Positions 1 through 15,600 of a DNA stretch of 64,000 bases are shown in pieces. The position numbers and the translations under genes are program-made. Below the pieces are notes generated by a model. The model worked only from the letters and a program-made list of their open reading frames with translations. It made no database searches and was not told the origin of the DNA. This stretch comes from Vanilla planifolia (lineage: Eukaryota; Streptophyta; Magnoliopsida; Asparagales; Orchidaceae), in assembly GCA_023846275.1 (NCBI GenBank), contig CM043872.1:12951170-13015169 (forward strand), given 5' to 3'. Each line of letters begins with the position of its first letter. Within the stretch, counting starts at the first letter, position 1.

Positions 1-1770
1 TTTCAAAAACAATTTAGTCACACTTAGGTGTTATAAGTTTATTAGCTTTTATATTGTTCATCTTTAAATCACATTAGAATAAAAAAGGTATCTCTCTGAT
101 GCATATTATAATATTACAATTTTTCTAGTAAGATATTTTTTTATCAAATTAACTTTTACTCTTATCTAATGGGACCCTTCTCACTTGATTTGTCATCTCA
201 AAATTACTTCAACTTTAGCATGATTAACTGTAGCGTTCTCATAAGATCTAAGCCTTAGATTTCTTTAAAATGATCTCATTATTTCAAAACTTATCACTTC
301 ACTTATAAAGTTTAGAATCTATCTTTTTATAGCTAATATGAGAATATTCATCCCTATAGCTCAAGATGTTTTGTACAAGAACCATGTTTTTACAAGTACA
401 TTTCATTGCACTTTTATCCATCTGTTTACTCCCACTCTCATTGGGTGTTACATTTATACCTCTTAAAATGGCTTCCATATATCACCTTACAAATTGATGC
501 CTTAGCATCACATGCACTTTTGATAATGTAATAATGTAATGACCTTGTCTATTCCACTCCTTTATAACGCAATCAAATTTAATCTAATCAAAATTAGGGA
601 CCAACTCAAAGTACTTTTTTAGTACTTTATGTTTTCAATTCCTTTATGGCTTGGCCAATCAATAGATCAAAGTCATTTAAGATATTAAAGTAGATACTAA
701 AATGTTGAATGCTTGAGCACACAATAAACTCATTATCATCACTTCATACTTTGCTTGGTTAGATATGTAATAACTAAACCTAAGGCATGTTAGAGAACAA
801 TACGGGTTGAGGTTTCCAAGATATCCTCAATACCCATGTGCTTCTATGAGAATGTTCCATTGATAAATATCTTTTGAATAGGGTCTTTCCTCAAAAAGTT
901 ATTAAAAAGTTACTAATTCATAAAAATTAACAAAGCCTGAGTGTGAATGATAATTCAAATGATAAACTAAATTTGATGCTTGTTTAACTATATTGTGCCC
1001 TTTTGAAATTCCTAACATTAAGCCAACATCTTTTGAAGAGGTTTATTATTTAAAATTTTTGTCTCATGTTATAGCTATGGTTGTGACTTATAATATGCTA
1101 TTATAAGCATTAATGACAACTTATCCAAAACTATATTTATTGTTTTGGCATTTTCAAAACATGACTAAGGTAACAAATTAGATTATCAATTCCGTCCTTA
1201 TGAAAGTATGATTCTGATCACATTATTGGTTACACTTAAATAAACAAAGGTTGGTCTCCTTCTTTAAGACAACCAAGGATGAGAAAACTTATTGGATGGA
1301 TATTCAATTATTGAAAATAAACTTCACATTCTTTAATAAACTCTCACTTCTTTTATTTCTAATTACTTCAAAGAACAAAAGATAATTATCAATTGATCTG
1401 AAAACAAACAATTCAAGCTATAAATTTTCATTTATCTTTTAAAGAGTATATAAATGATCTCTACATGATTGTTTTGATTATATTTGAATTTTCTTTTTTA
1501 CCTTTATTAAATACCAAAGCTCTTAAAAATTTGACCAATCTAACTCAAACTTTTATCTAGGCTTTATTTGTTGTTAAGTTTTGTGGTTAAAAACACTTTT
1601 TAAGAAAAACATATTTGAAAAACTTATTAAAAATATTTGATAAACTTTAAATATTTTTGTGACAGAATAAAAAGGAAATTTTGCACAAACTTCCACCACA
1701 CAATCAAAATATGACTATAAGCCAACATTGTTTCCCCACCACAAGCTCAATGTGTTCGGCAGTGGGGCTT
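1..1770. other. AT-rich spacer upstream of the cyclin gene
   Basis: No open frame, RNA gene or clear repeat pair is visible here. The sequence is AT-rich non-coding DNA with scattered short homopolymers. It may contain old transposon debris, but I could not match any stretch to a retroelement motif. Confidence 0.5.
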
Positions 1771-1772
1771 CC

Positions 1773-1780
1773 TATAAAAG
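1773..1780 (+). promoter_or_regulatory. Candidate TATA box for the cyclin gene
   Basis: A TATAAAAG sequence lies about 350 bases before the cyclin start codon on the same strand. A start site about 30 bases downstream would give a 5' leader of roughly 320 bases. Other AT-rich sites could serve equally well, so this is inference from position and sequence only. Confidence 0.3.
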
Positions 1781-2127
1781 ACAATATGAAGATCGATTGA
1801 CCAGAATGAGGAATTCTTGTTTATAAGTAATAAAACATCTTTTGATAATTTATTTTTGCTTTCAATTAATTTGAATAAATTCTCGTGATCTTTAGGTTTT
1901 TTTTTTAAAAAAGACAGTTTCCATTTATTTAAGATAAAAAAAGCTTTTAACAATTTTAAAATATGTAAATAAACTGCAGTCCATACACATTTGGTCGACT
2001 CTGCTTGAAAGAACCCTATCCCTATCCCTGTGTCGGGCCCACGGCTGATCTTTCTTCAACTACCGCCGGAGTGCCGCCCATTTCTCACTATCGCTCAATT
2101 TCCCCCTTGACGACTTGGCGGCGGTGT

Positions 2128-2763
2128 ATGTGGCAGGACGCGGACGCGCCGGACGCGCAGCGCGTGGCGCTCGCTGTGGCGAACGCACTCGAGAAGCTCG
2201 TGATCCGGAACGATCTCGTGGCCGCGGACTCGGAGGAGAGCGGCGGGCAAGATGCAGCTGGTCGGGGAACAGCTGCGTTCTGCGGGCCCCGACGGCCGGG
2301 GATAAGCATCGAGAATTACATCGAGAGGATCCACAGCTACGCGCTGTGCAGCCCGGCGTGTCTGGTGGCCGCATTCGTCTACCTCGATCGGGCGGTGCAC
2401 CGCCGGCCTGACCTTCTCGTCGGATCCCTCAACGTTCACCGACTCCTGCTGACCGCCGTCATGATTGCCTCCAAGTTCTTCGACACCATGTAAGTTGCCA
2501 AAGGTTTAACGATCCAACCGAACTCTGTTGTTGTTGATTTCTCGAATTTGATCTGCAGGCCACAGAACAATGCGTTCTATGCGAAGGTTGGAGGCGTGAG
2601 CAACGCGGACCTGAACAAGATGGAGGTAGAGCTTCTCTTCTTGTTGGATTTTGGGATTAACGTGACCTCTCTGGAGTTCGAGAGCTACTGCTCTTACTTG
2701 GAGAAGGAGATGGTGGCGAGCAACCACCGGAAGGGTGCGGGCTCCGATGTCGATCTGCTTTGA
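2128..2763 (+). CDS. CYCP: P/U-type cyclin (CYCP family), two exons
   Basis: This encodes a small single-cyclin-box protein of the plant P-type (U-type, PHO80-like) family, whose members bind A-type or PHO85-like cyclin-dependent kinases. Exons 2128-2489 and 2559-2763 are joined across a 69-base intron (donor GTAAGT, acceptor CTGCAG) and give 188 residues, slightly short for a family of about 200-230. The start is the first in-frame ATG (MWQDADAPD); the frame is open further upstream but has no earlier ATG. Diagnostic family motifs in order are ISIENYIERIHSYALCSPAC, LNVHRLLLTAVMIASKFFD, NNAFYAKVGGVSNADLNKME, LLFLLDFGINV and a terminal SYCSYLEKEM. The intron sits in the usual place, just before the NNAFYAKVGG segment. 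The residues at the splice junction read FFDTMPQNN where relatives usually have an acidic pair and an aromatic residue (DD.HYNN-like). Exon 1 is extremely GC- and CpG-rich while exon 2 is moderate. It resembles the CYCP1 subgroup most, but subgroup assignment is inference. Confidence 0.92.
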
Positions 2764-2898
2764 TTGATGTGCAGCAGCTCCTCCATGTTTCTTGTATCGT
2801 AGAAATGTTGGGATAGTAAACTCGAACATAGCATGACGTGGACAAATAATATAATTTATCAAATTTAATTATATGCTTTAATTTTATATGTTTTATGG

Positions 2899-2904
2899 AA
2901 TAAA
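2899..2904 (+). terminator. Polyadenylation signal AATAAA after the cyclin gene
   Basis: A canonical AATAAA hexamer lies 136 bases after the cyclin stop codon, a normal distance for a plant 3' untranslated region. No experimental end is known. Confidence 0.45.
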
Positions 2905-5049
<2,145 letters not shown>

Positions 5050-5715
5050 GTGGTAATGAAAATCATTGAAGCTAACAAGGGAGGTGACTTGTGCTTTGAC
5101 ACTAAATGATAAGATATGGGGACAGAAGAAAAACTTTTATAGTGAGATAAGAATGGAAAAGATGGACAATGAAGATAAGTTTCACTCTTTTAGATTAGAG
5201 CCCTACTTTTTTAAGCACAGTTGTGCTCTTTAAGGCACAAACTGAGCTCTTTTAAGGTTCAAAGCTTCAATTTCAACTCTTGCCAAAAGTCACCAATTAC
5301 ATGGCTTTTACTCTATTTATAGATTGAACATGAAAATATAAGGAAAACTCACATAATTCTTATGGTAAAGAAGATAATACAAGCAAAATTTGAATTTCTT
5401 AAACCAACTATTAACTAAAATAAATAACTCAAGAAAACCTCTTAACAATTATACTTTTTTTAAGTATTACATAACTAAATAATATAAAACAAATAAATAA
5501 TAATAAAAACTCGTCCCAAATTAGGCATCGTAACTCTCCTCTTACTCTATCATAGCTTCCCTAGTTTGAGCCCTTGCAATTATAATATGCATCCTTGGTG
5601 TTTGGCATTATTTAACTAACTAAATCACCCTCTATTCAATCTACATGTTTGGATAAACTATAGCTCATATGAATCTAATTATACTTGTTTTGTATTAGAT
5701 CTCTACTAAGAAAAG
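5050..5715 (-). repeat. 3' LTR of the Ty3/Gypsy relic (diverged)
   Basis: This pairs with 9870-10575. Shared landmarks in order are a 'tttatagattgaacatgaaa'-like block, a 'gtattacataact' block and a run ending near 'tagctcatatgaat'. Identity is patchy with many indels, so the outer borders are approximate. Confidence 0.65.
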
Positions 5716-8700
5716 TCTTACTTAGTAGAGTTGAAGTTCAAGTAGTCATCTAATAGATCAAGAGCTAGTCTTTAGAAATCATTTATTTTCATCCATGTGC
5801 CCTTTGAAGATGGTTGTTCTTTCCATCTATCTAGGAACCTATGTAGAAAATCATGGTCGAAAAAATCTCATCAATCAAAATATAATTAATATCAAAGAAT
5901 CTTAGAACCAAATCCTTAAGCATCTAGATAACTTTTAAGTTACCTATATTAAAGTTGGCTCACAAATTCCCTTCATAAATAATATCTTTAAAAGGTAATA
6001 AATCTTTAGGTATTAAAACATTACTTTTAAATATATTGGGAGCAAATTTATGGATGTAAGCATTATCATTATTTTTTTAAAATTTTGAAAGAAACACAAA
6101 GCTCTTATATGTAATTTCTTGTATTTACTAGAGACTAATCTCCTAGGGTGAAAACACATTAGAACATAAGTTCTCTAGTGATGTTACTTTGATCCATTGT
6201 TTAATTACACATTAAATTAGTAGACTCTATCTATTGTTTAACATTATCCTAAAAAGTTTTAAGATCATGTGCAAATAAAAATAAAAAATTAGAATAAAGA
6301 TGATATGATAAATCAACTAAGTTAATAAATTCATGTGTTTTATGAAATAAATAACTTCAAATTAATATACTTTTTTAAAATTAGATATTATATTATTATT
6401 AGAAAATTTGTACATAGTAAACATATATCATAATTTTTAAAATTTTTGTCAACTAAAATTATTAGTACATTTTCTAAGCTCTTTTATTTTTGTTTTGCCA
6501 TCAACTCATGGATAAAATGCAAATAAGAATTTAAGTTTTTTTAATAATTTTTATAAAATTTTCCAAACGTAGAAAATAAATATGACATTTCTACACAATG
6601 TTATTATACTATCCATGTAACCTAATTATTTCTATAAATTAATATTCTAGTAGTATGATGAGCATCATTTGTTTTATTATAAGGAATGAAATTATCCATT
6701 TTAGAAAACTTAAAAAAACTTACCACGATACATAAACTATTATAACACTTATGGGTACAAGATAATCTTGATATAAAATATAATTTTATTTGAGGCTCAT
6801 CAATGGATTTTATTTTAATTATGACATAGTGTTTACTTAAAAAAATTAAATAATTTTAAGACAGGTATAGAATTCATATAGACCTTAATTTAATAAAAAA
6901 AAATTATTATTTGCAAGTGTTTGTAAAAATTTATCTCTTTTCAAATTATTAAATCCTATATCTTCCTTATAAGGTATGAGCCCTAAGTCATCATTAACTT
7001 GAGAAGAATGAACTATTAAATTTGTAGTAAGAAACTAAACAACAAGCTATAGCTTCTTTTCATTAGTATCTTCTTTCTTCAATGCAAAAGATTGTTTGAT
7101 TAGAAGAAACTTTTCAAATGACTTCATAGGAAAGAGTTTTATATTTTGACCTTTAAATTTTAAAATGTATGTTTTTTATTTAACCTAACTAATCACCTCT
7201 AAGTTAAATAACTAAGATCCATTTAATAAAATATAAGCAATATTTATAGAAAGAACATCACACCATGCTTTACATCCATAATTACCTATTATTAATAGAA
7301 CTAAGCACTATGTCATAAATGAAAATGTGGTGTGAATAACCCAACTAACCTTGAAAGACTATGGATAAGATTTAGTTTCTAGATTTACTCTTTTTAAAAA
7401 CATGCATGGAGATCAAATCACACTACCACCGTCAATAGCTTATCTTATTCTTTTATCCTAACAAGTTATAAAATAATAAAGTAGTTTTTATATTTCCAAC
7501 CTTTTATCTCACCGATGTAAATAAGCAACATGATATCTATGAGTCTATTTATTTTTATTGTTAAGTTTCTTATTAGTAAGAGTTATTTCATCTTCAATAA
7601 ACTCTTTTCTCTCAATCTTAATCTCATCCCTATCTTGATATACAAATAGACAACTCATGATATTACTATGTTTATTATCCTATTCATTATTAGTAATAGT
7701 TGTGTCTACTTCAATGTTTTCCTTTGCATCACTTTTTGTTCATTTTCTTTAACATAAATTAATATTTTTAATTAATCATTCTATGACCTAACTTTTCATA
7801 TTTATAGCATTCATTTTCCCTTTCTTAAGACTACTAGTAGTATTATTCTGAGATATTTATGAGTCAAATATAAAACATAACATCACAAGTCTAATAGTAA
7901 ACTTAAGTTCATTTGATATGCTATCTTAAAAAATAGGTTTAGTTACTGAGGTATCAAATCTCTCTTTTTTTTAGAATATGATGCTAATAAGGAGGTAATC
8001 TCTAGAGTTTGTGGTTAATGTAAAGCCACATTGTTTTTTTTTTTATCATAGGATCCCTTACAAATTCATTATCTAATTACCAATTGAGGTTATAATATAT
8101 AGTCTTATACATTAGGTTATTAAATTTATTATCATACTTGCTGATTATTAAATTATTTTTTCTTATTGTGAAGTTCATCATTATGAAATCTATGATAATA
8201 TGTCATCATTAGAATACTTTTCATTTCTTGCAATGTGATAGAAATGTTACTCGACCTTTGTTCTTTAAACTAAGTGTTATTTTAGAAAACTTTAGTTAGA
8301 CATACTAAATTTTTTACAAACAGTTTTTTATTCAACAAATTTATACCATTCAATAAAATGTTTTAATTGATTAATAGTGTCTAAAATTTGTGTTGGGTCA
8401 TGACTTCCACTAAAAGTAGAACATTTTGATTAACTATACTATAGATGTTAGAAATATTATCATTATAGTTTTGACTTTAATTCATCCAATTTCTATTCCT
8501 TTTAGTGATCTAGGTTTATAATAATATTTTCCTTCAAATTGATATTTATATCCTTATATAAATCATAAATTAATTTTGTTCATACATTAATTTGAGTTCT
8601 TGTTTGGCTTTTAAAATTATCCTAATTATTTTTAAAATATTAACTTATGTGATTTGGATTTACGTATAAGCAATGATAATTAACTTATGTTTCATGCAAA

Positions 8701-9320
8701 ATAATCATAAAGGAATTTAAAGAGATGATAAATTCAAATCTCAAGCAATAGATGATTCAATGTAAATAAATTTTACTTAAAATAATTATTTTTTAATAAG
8801 TTGTTTAGAAACAATGTTGAGGGCAACAAGAAAAAGCTAAATTAAATGCTTGTAGAAGTTAGACAAGAGTATGTAAAGGTGATTAGATAATACTAATGTA
8901 TGCAAAATGTATTCAATAGCAAGTAAATAGTAATTTAAAGACTCCTATATAGCAAATTTCAAAAAAAAACTATTCAAAAATTTAAATCATGTTTATACAT
9001 CTTAGATTACAATCTAAGTGGGTTAAAATTTGTACAACTCTCTCTTAAAAGTTGCACTCAATTTAGAGTAAGATAAGTTAAAGTAAAATTAGATCAGCTT
9101 GTAGTAAGCAAAATTAATGTAAAGTTACTCATAGAATTATCAATAGGTTTCGATTAAGCCTTTAATATTTTGAGATCAAAAGACTTAAAAAGGTAATATT
9201 AAATCCAAGAATTTGTAGGGTTACCTTATTTACAAATGAACTCTTCAAATGAACAAACCCCTTCAAATCTAAATCTTTGTCCCTTGATCTTGTCTATACT
9301 CTTTCTAAATTTTGCAATTG

Positions 9321-9337
9321 ATCTCATTCTGATAACA
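9321..9337 (-). promoter_or_regulatory. Possible tRNA-Met primer-binding site
   Basis: The - strand reads GTTATCAGAATGAGAT, close to the TGGTATCAGAGC-type primer site common in plant Ty3/Gypsy elements. It lies upstream of the gag-like remains in the expected order. It is about 530 bases from the visible LTR edge, so either the LTR is longer than I can align or the match is chance. Confidence 0.35.
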
Positions 9338-9869
9338 CTTTTTATAAGCACTTTCTTAAATATCAAAATTGGCCTTTAATAAGCTAAATTCTAGTCTAGT
9401 TTAGTCTCAGAATAGTCTAGTTTAAGTGGTGCAATTTGATGAGTAGTGCATATGATTAATGCATATGGTTTTACACTTTTGGTTTGATTCAATCCTAATT
9501 TAGTTTGAAATTACAAGCAAACTCAAGATGAGCTAGGTAGCATGATTCAATGTCAGGTCACAAATATGTTGTGCATGTGTCAATTTGAGGTATGATCAAT
9601 TTGATATCTATACCAAGTTTGGTTCACATGTTAGTTGAACTTAAGATCCAAGGTTGGCACATTAACATCAATTTGTTACTTTAGTTAAGATAGGTAGTGG
9701 TGGTCATAACGTTTGCTTGTGGATTGTGCAAATGGTTAGGCATTAATGAGCCACCATTAATAATGCACTACAATAGGCTTAGGATTAGTTGGTGGGCACC
9801 AACCAATTTTTAGAAACTAGGGAGAGAATCTTGATTGATAGTGGTGGATCATCATGGTGAATGGAGAAT

Positions 9870-10575
9870 TATAAAGGCCAAGTTGGCAAGATAGGTGACC
9901 AATGCTTAGATATTAAATGATGGGGATTAGAGGTAGAAGAAAATATTCTATAATAGGATGAGAATAGAAGAATGGATATTAGAGATAAACTTTATTCTTC
10001 TAGGTAAGGTCATACTCTTCTAGATAAGTTGTCCTTCAAGATAATGCTTCTAGGCTTTAAAGCTCTTCAAAGCCTTAATTTCAAATCATGCTAAAGGTCT
10101 CTGATTACATAGCTTTTAGTTTATTTATAGAATCAACATAAAAATATAAGATAGACTCATCTAATTCTAATCTTTATGAAGATAAGGCATGAAAAAAATA
10201 AAATAAACTCACATAATCCTTATATTTATGAATATAAGATACTTAAAGTTTAAACTTCCTAAATAACTAAAAACTATCATAACTAACTCAAAAAAAAATT
10301 TAATAATTATATATTTTTATGAAGTATTACATGACTCAAAAATATAAAATTAAAGTAAATAAATAACAATAAAAACTCTACATTAGCATAGATATCCTGG
10401 CTTTTTTCTTGTTGTATTGTAGCTCTTTTAGGTTAAGCCTTAATAATTGGCCTAAGCATCACTTAGTGTTTGCAGACTCTTCAACTAATTGAATCAATTT
10501 TTAGCTCAATATGCATGTTTAAGATAGGTTCTAGTTCATGTGAATCATCTACTAATAATTATCTTATATAAGAAA
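9870..10575 (-). repeat. 5' LTR of the Ty3/Gypsy relic (diverged)
   Basis: This is the direct-repeat partner of 5050-5715. Both copies share the same order of AT-rich blocks and the same orientation, as expected for LTRs. Strong divergence implies an old insertion. Confidence 0.65.
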
Positions 10576-10580
10576 TGAGT

Positions 10581-12112
10581 CCAAAAATAATATTGATATC
10601 ATGATCAAATGACATTTGATAATCCAAAATTGATGTAAACCCTACATATTTTAACATATATACATACATATAAACAAATAATATTTGGAATAACTAAGAA
10701 ATTCATATAATTTTGTGGAGTATTTGAAAGAAAAAATAGAATAAGATGAAAAGATTCAAAAAGGGATTGAAAATGAGAGAGAGAAGGATGTGAAGAAAAG
10801 TGTGATGAAGACAAAGGGCAAGAAAGGGGAAAAAATAAAAAAAATGAATATATACAAGCTTGTTGGCACTATGAAATAAACATCATCATCTTAGTGATTG
10901 TTGGCAATATGAAATCATTATTTGAGATAAGTAAAGTTGTGATAAAGGCATTAACAAATAGAAGGTCATGTTGCAAAAGACACATCATGCTCGACTAACA
11001 TTAGAGTGTTGAAAAAATAAAAAGATCATGGATAATTACTAGGCCAAGGGTCCACTTTCATGTAGCCAAATCCTAAGTAAAGCCCTAAACTTTCTCTTGC
11101 ATATGCTTTCAAAGCATCTTATGTTTTTAATATTAATGAGAGAAGTAAAGGAAAAAAGTTACATGACTACATCTTTAAAATTTTAAATGATTAAACAATC
11201 TAAATGAAAGATTAGGTAGTCCAATAAAGCTTAAAGGAATTATCTAATTTTTGTACTCTTGGTTATTACATCACTTGTTTGATGACGATAAAACTATTGT
11301 GATAGTTTTACTAATGATTATCTTGAATGATTCCCAAATGATGCATCTTAAGATCAAATAGAGATTAAATAATTAAAGAGCATGATCAAGTGTTTCATGA
11401 AGTAATCTAAGTAGAAAGACATATCATGGAGTGTAAGTGGCTTTACTCAAACTTGACTTAACTTACAAATCATGGAGTCATTTGTTTCTACTCTTAAAGA
11501 GTGGAAATTTATTAAGTATTCAACATCAAAACTTCATTTTAATTTGATTGGTTATCCTATCACTTGTTTCATATATAACACAAATAGGACTACATTGCAT
11601 ACATAACAATATATATTTTATTACTAAATTTCATCTTTTATTATTAAGCTCTCTAGAACTATATTAAAATCTTGTTAATATTTTTACAAGTTTAACTTGA
11701 GCTTCTAATTAAGAGAATTTTGCTAAAAAGTTGCTTAAATCATGCCATGTTATTCACTACTTATTGTTCATACAATATAATGCTCAATATTGTATTTGGA
11801 AAATCATTGTTTAGGCTTATATTTTCATATATGTGAATTTATGTTGGGATCATATATGTGTGACCCCAATTAGATTAAGATTTTGTATGCAGAGTTCGTT
11901 ATATAAGGGATCGACCTCATACAAGCATTTTGTGATCTCTAAGAGTTTAGTTTTCACTTGCATCTATTTGTTACGAAGCCTGCTTCATATAAAGATGTCA
12001 TTTATTTCTTTTTAGGATTTGATCTTATATTGGTTGGCATGTATAATTTCTATATCATATTATTACAACATATTCTATTATAAGTAGATCAACAAGCACT
12101 ATATATCGTATA
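10581..12112. other. AT-rich spacer
   Basis: There are short open frames only, such as 10605-10814 and 11833-12015, without any recognisable domain or supporting splice structure. I see no gene here. Confidence 0.45.
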
Positions 12113-12600
12113 ATACAAAGTTTTTGTATCGTAACTAAACACTCATATGAAAATCTTATATATGTTAATGAACGTGCTAACAATATGTACTATTACAATC
12201 CACTACATCATACCAACATGACTTTATCCTATTATTGTTTTGCAGAAAATAAAATATGAAGTATTTGTATCATAACTATATGTTCTAGTGAAAATCTTAT
12301 ATAAGTTAATAAAAACAATTATTAAGCATGCTAGTATGATCATTATATAATATAAGTATTATTTTATCATGTTATTATTTTGCACCTATACAATATAAAC
12401 CATTTGTGACATAATTATAAAATTTGTTAGTAGACATGCTTATTGTGCTATATAAGAGTATGATTATTTTATCGTATGAGTTGCATATAACAATATATAT
12501 AAATTTTTCACACATTATAACAATTAATGCATCAGTCTTATATGATCTAGTTATGTGCAAATAGTATAAAGAATTTGTACATTGATGTACAAGCACATTC
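12113..12600. repeat. Diverged tandem array, unit about 140 bp
   Basis: A block containing 'tttgtatc.taact' recurs at 12123, 12264 and 12403 (spacings 141 and 139), with a weaker fourth copy near 12574. Within the units further blocks recur in order: 'aaaatcttatat', 'ttatc.t.ttattgttttgca' and 'ataaa'. The copies are strongly diverged, so this is an old satellite-like duplication. Confidence 0.65.
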
Positions 12601-15600
12601 AATCTAATAGTTTTGATTTGCTTTGTACATGTACTTTCATTGTATAATAGATATATATTTATTTGAGAGTTTGGTTAGAGGACTTGGCTATTTTTTAAAT
12701 GAATTTGTGTAGTAAGAGTACTATTAACTTATCATATACATATGATTATTCTTAATCAATATTGTAAGCTTCTTATATAATATATCATCTATGTATGATC
12801 ATTATTGTACATCATTTTCTTAAAAGGTAAAAAATTAGATTTGTGAGGGCTTACTTATTTTACACCTAAGAGTATTATGCAATCATCATCATATATCATT
12901 TTTCTAGAGCTTAGATTTTTGACCAGAGTGATTTTTTTTTCCTTCTATTATATGATGTATTTATTATATTTATATGATACATATGAATAGAGAAAAAATA
13001 AACTAATCAAATAGTGTTGATAAGCTAAATAATCTACTTAATATCACATCATATTTGTACTATCTATTTGATTGAATAGTATAATTATTTGCTAAGACTT
13101 GTAATGACTAATATGAACTTATAATAAATGTTTAGCCATCGTACTTATATTAATCTATGATGAGTTATTAAGTGGAGTACTTTTATAAGAATGAGTTGAT
13201 GCTTATTATTAAACCTTTTAAAAAGAGTTATCAAAGAAGATATTTTGAAACTAGACTATGCACTACAAAAGATAAAATTTCTTTTTTTTGTATTCTTGAT
13301 TTAATCATCTTCATCCTTACTTTAAACTTTATTCTTGCTGGTAATATTCTTCATATCATTATAGTTTTGTGTAATATTGTTTTTTCAAGTTGTGAAACAT
13401 TATTGAGCTTTACTATATTAGCCAAGCTTTATTCTTATAAACTATTATACTTAATTCAATAAAGGTGTCTCCTACTTATTGTAGTAAAATGGGCTGGTTT
13501 TGTAAATTTTTACTTTTATTTGCTATAAAAAAAAGAATCATTTTGTAGTGGAAGCCTAGTCAAGTCAATTAAAAATGGATATAGACAAAGATTTTGTCAA
13601 ATCTCCAAAAAATTGGATTGAATTCTTTACTATTATTATATTATCACACAAAGATTTTTTAACTTGAATAATCTTTTTAAAACTTTTTTTAATATTTTTT
13701 ACATTAAATAAGTATAATGATTATTGTTCCTTATGACACTCACAAAAAGGTTTAAAAAAACTAATTAATTACTCTTATAAGCAATTTGTAATCACATTTG
13801 TAATTATATTAAAAGTATTTAAATTATTCTAAATATTTGAGGTGATTTTTTGTGATTTTATAAGCTTAGTATAATTATTTTTATGTTATTGAAGAAACTT
13901 GTTTTGAAAAAATCATAATTTGTAGTTTACTTGATTTATTGATTTAATTTGTGAATGTTAAAGAATTTTATTAATTCTTGATCTTGTATATCAAATTGAA
14001 TTAAGTTTTTATCTGTATAATTCACTCTAACTCCTTAGGACATCACTACTCTTTAATTATAACACTAACTATCATAATTTGTCTAATCATCTTGATCGAA
14101 TGGTTTAGTCAAGTTGCCAAACAATTTGGTAGAGTATATGATTCAAAAAAATGTTAGTATACTTTGATCAGATTATTAACGTCATACCCTTAAACAATTT
14201 GATGATAACAAAATCATATATTAATTAACTAATATGTTGTTAAATTTGATGAACATGTTTTGATTAAAGAGATAGATTGCTATGCTTATGCATGCATGGT
14301 TGAGGAGTTTAGTAGTCATACTCAAGGAGTTGGTGGCTCAACTTTCACATGATGGAGCCAATGAAGATAGCTTTTGGTGGAGTGGCTCTTTATTTAAAGC
14401 TAATCTTTTCCTACATATTTGTTATATTGTTAAAATCTACACTAAAGAATCTTAGTGAACTTAGAATAAGAATATTTCCCTTTTATCTTATTTACTTATG
14501 CATATCTTAAATATTTCATATATATTAATAACCATACCCATAATAAATAAGTCTTCTTTTCATTAATCATGAGTGTGCATTTGGTTTGAGAGTAAAATGT
14601 TACTACAAACAAAGTATAACAAGAGTAAAATAACTTATATCAATTCAAGTATTGAAATACTAAACTTATACTAATCGTACATATATATGATAGAGTCATT
14701 ATATAGTATGAATAGTTAATATGCCTTGTTTGGATAAGGGATGGAACTCAAGCTAAGTCATTCTGATAAGAACTTTGTATAATATGATATACAAATCATC
14801 TTATATGATTTGAGTCTTAAAATAGATGTTTAAAGAAATGATTGTTATCATACAATATAACATTGTTTATTGTACTTTAATGATTTATTTTTAAAAAAAG
14901 TGTAAACTAAGGCAGATAAATGTTGAAGCTAAAAAGCATCAAATAGAACTATGTTGATGAACATATTGCATTATTCACTTGAACCAAAGACTTTTGAATA
15001 ACCCCAACCCTTAAACAAATGTTAAGCTCAATAGCTTAATATAACATAATATAGTTTATCATACTTATATGATCCATTTCAACATAAAAATCCTAATCCA
15101 ACTTGAGAAAATCATTGAAAACAAAAATCCTTATATCAAACCTAAGATCTATAACTTAAGACCTAAATTGTTAATGATTTTGTATAGTATGATATGTTAG
15201 CATTCTTATATGATTGTTTTAAAGTAGAAAAATAAAATAGGTTGGATAAGAGAATATCTTGTATGATAAATATAAATGTATATATTATAAACTACAATCT
15301 TTTGACCATACAAGTATGACAAAAAATTGAAAAGTAATGACTAATTAATCTCATTAGCAATATGAATTTAGCCATTAGTGATTTCTTAAAATAACATGAT
15401 AAACTTTATAAAAGTATAAATAGCATCAAAATACTTTTGAGATGAAGATAATACAATTTTCATATCATTCATAAAAGTACAAGTGTGCTTCAACCAAACT
15501 TGATATTCTAAAATACCTGTTTGAAGCTTTCAACTGAAAATAAAAGGGTTGCATTGAAGTGATTTCCTCACCATACTACATTATTTAGTAATCTTATTTG

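Larger units (their letters stand above)
5050..10580 (-). mobile_element. Decayed Ty3/Gypsy LTR retrotransposon (- strand)
   Basis: Two diverged direct repeats (about 5050-5715 and 9870-10575) flank an internal region that reads, on the - strand and through many stops, as a plant Ty3/Gypsy polyprotein. In element order I see three pieces. A zinc-knuckle-like ECYKYEKLGHRM lies at about 7813-7778. A retropepsin-like stretch at about 7440-7200 has a D-G-G-S core where relatives have D-S-G-S, followed by a WCDV...AYILLNG segment. An integrase core at about 6710-6480 begins FSKMDNFIPYNKTNDAHH. A TATCAGAATGAGAT stretch near 9334-9321 resembles a tRNA-Met primer site, which suggests the left LTR may extend further than the repeat I can align. 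The reverse transcriptase is too eroded to place. No part is translatable, so this is an old, inactive copy. Confidence 0.8.

Noticed and set aside
360-920. Possible retroelement RNase H or pol scrap on the - strand
   Set aside because: Some residues resemble an RNase H region, but no diagnostic motif holds and stops are frequent.
2060-2439. Long - strand and alternative + frames over the cyclin exon 1
   Set aside because: They are shadow frames produced by the GC-rich codons of the cyclin gene. The cyclin frame alone shows conserved motifs.
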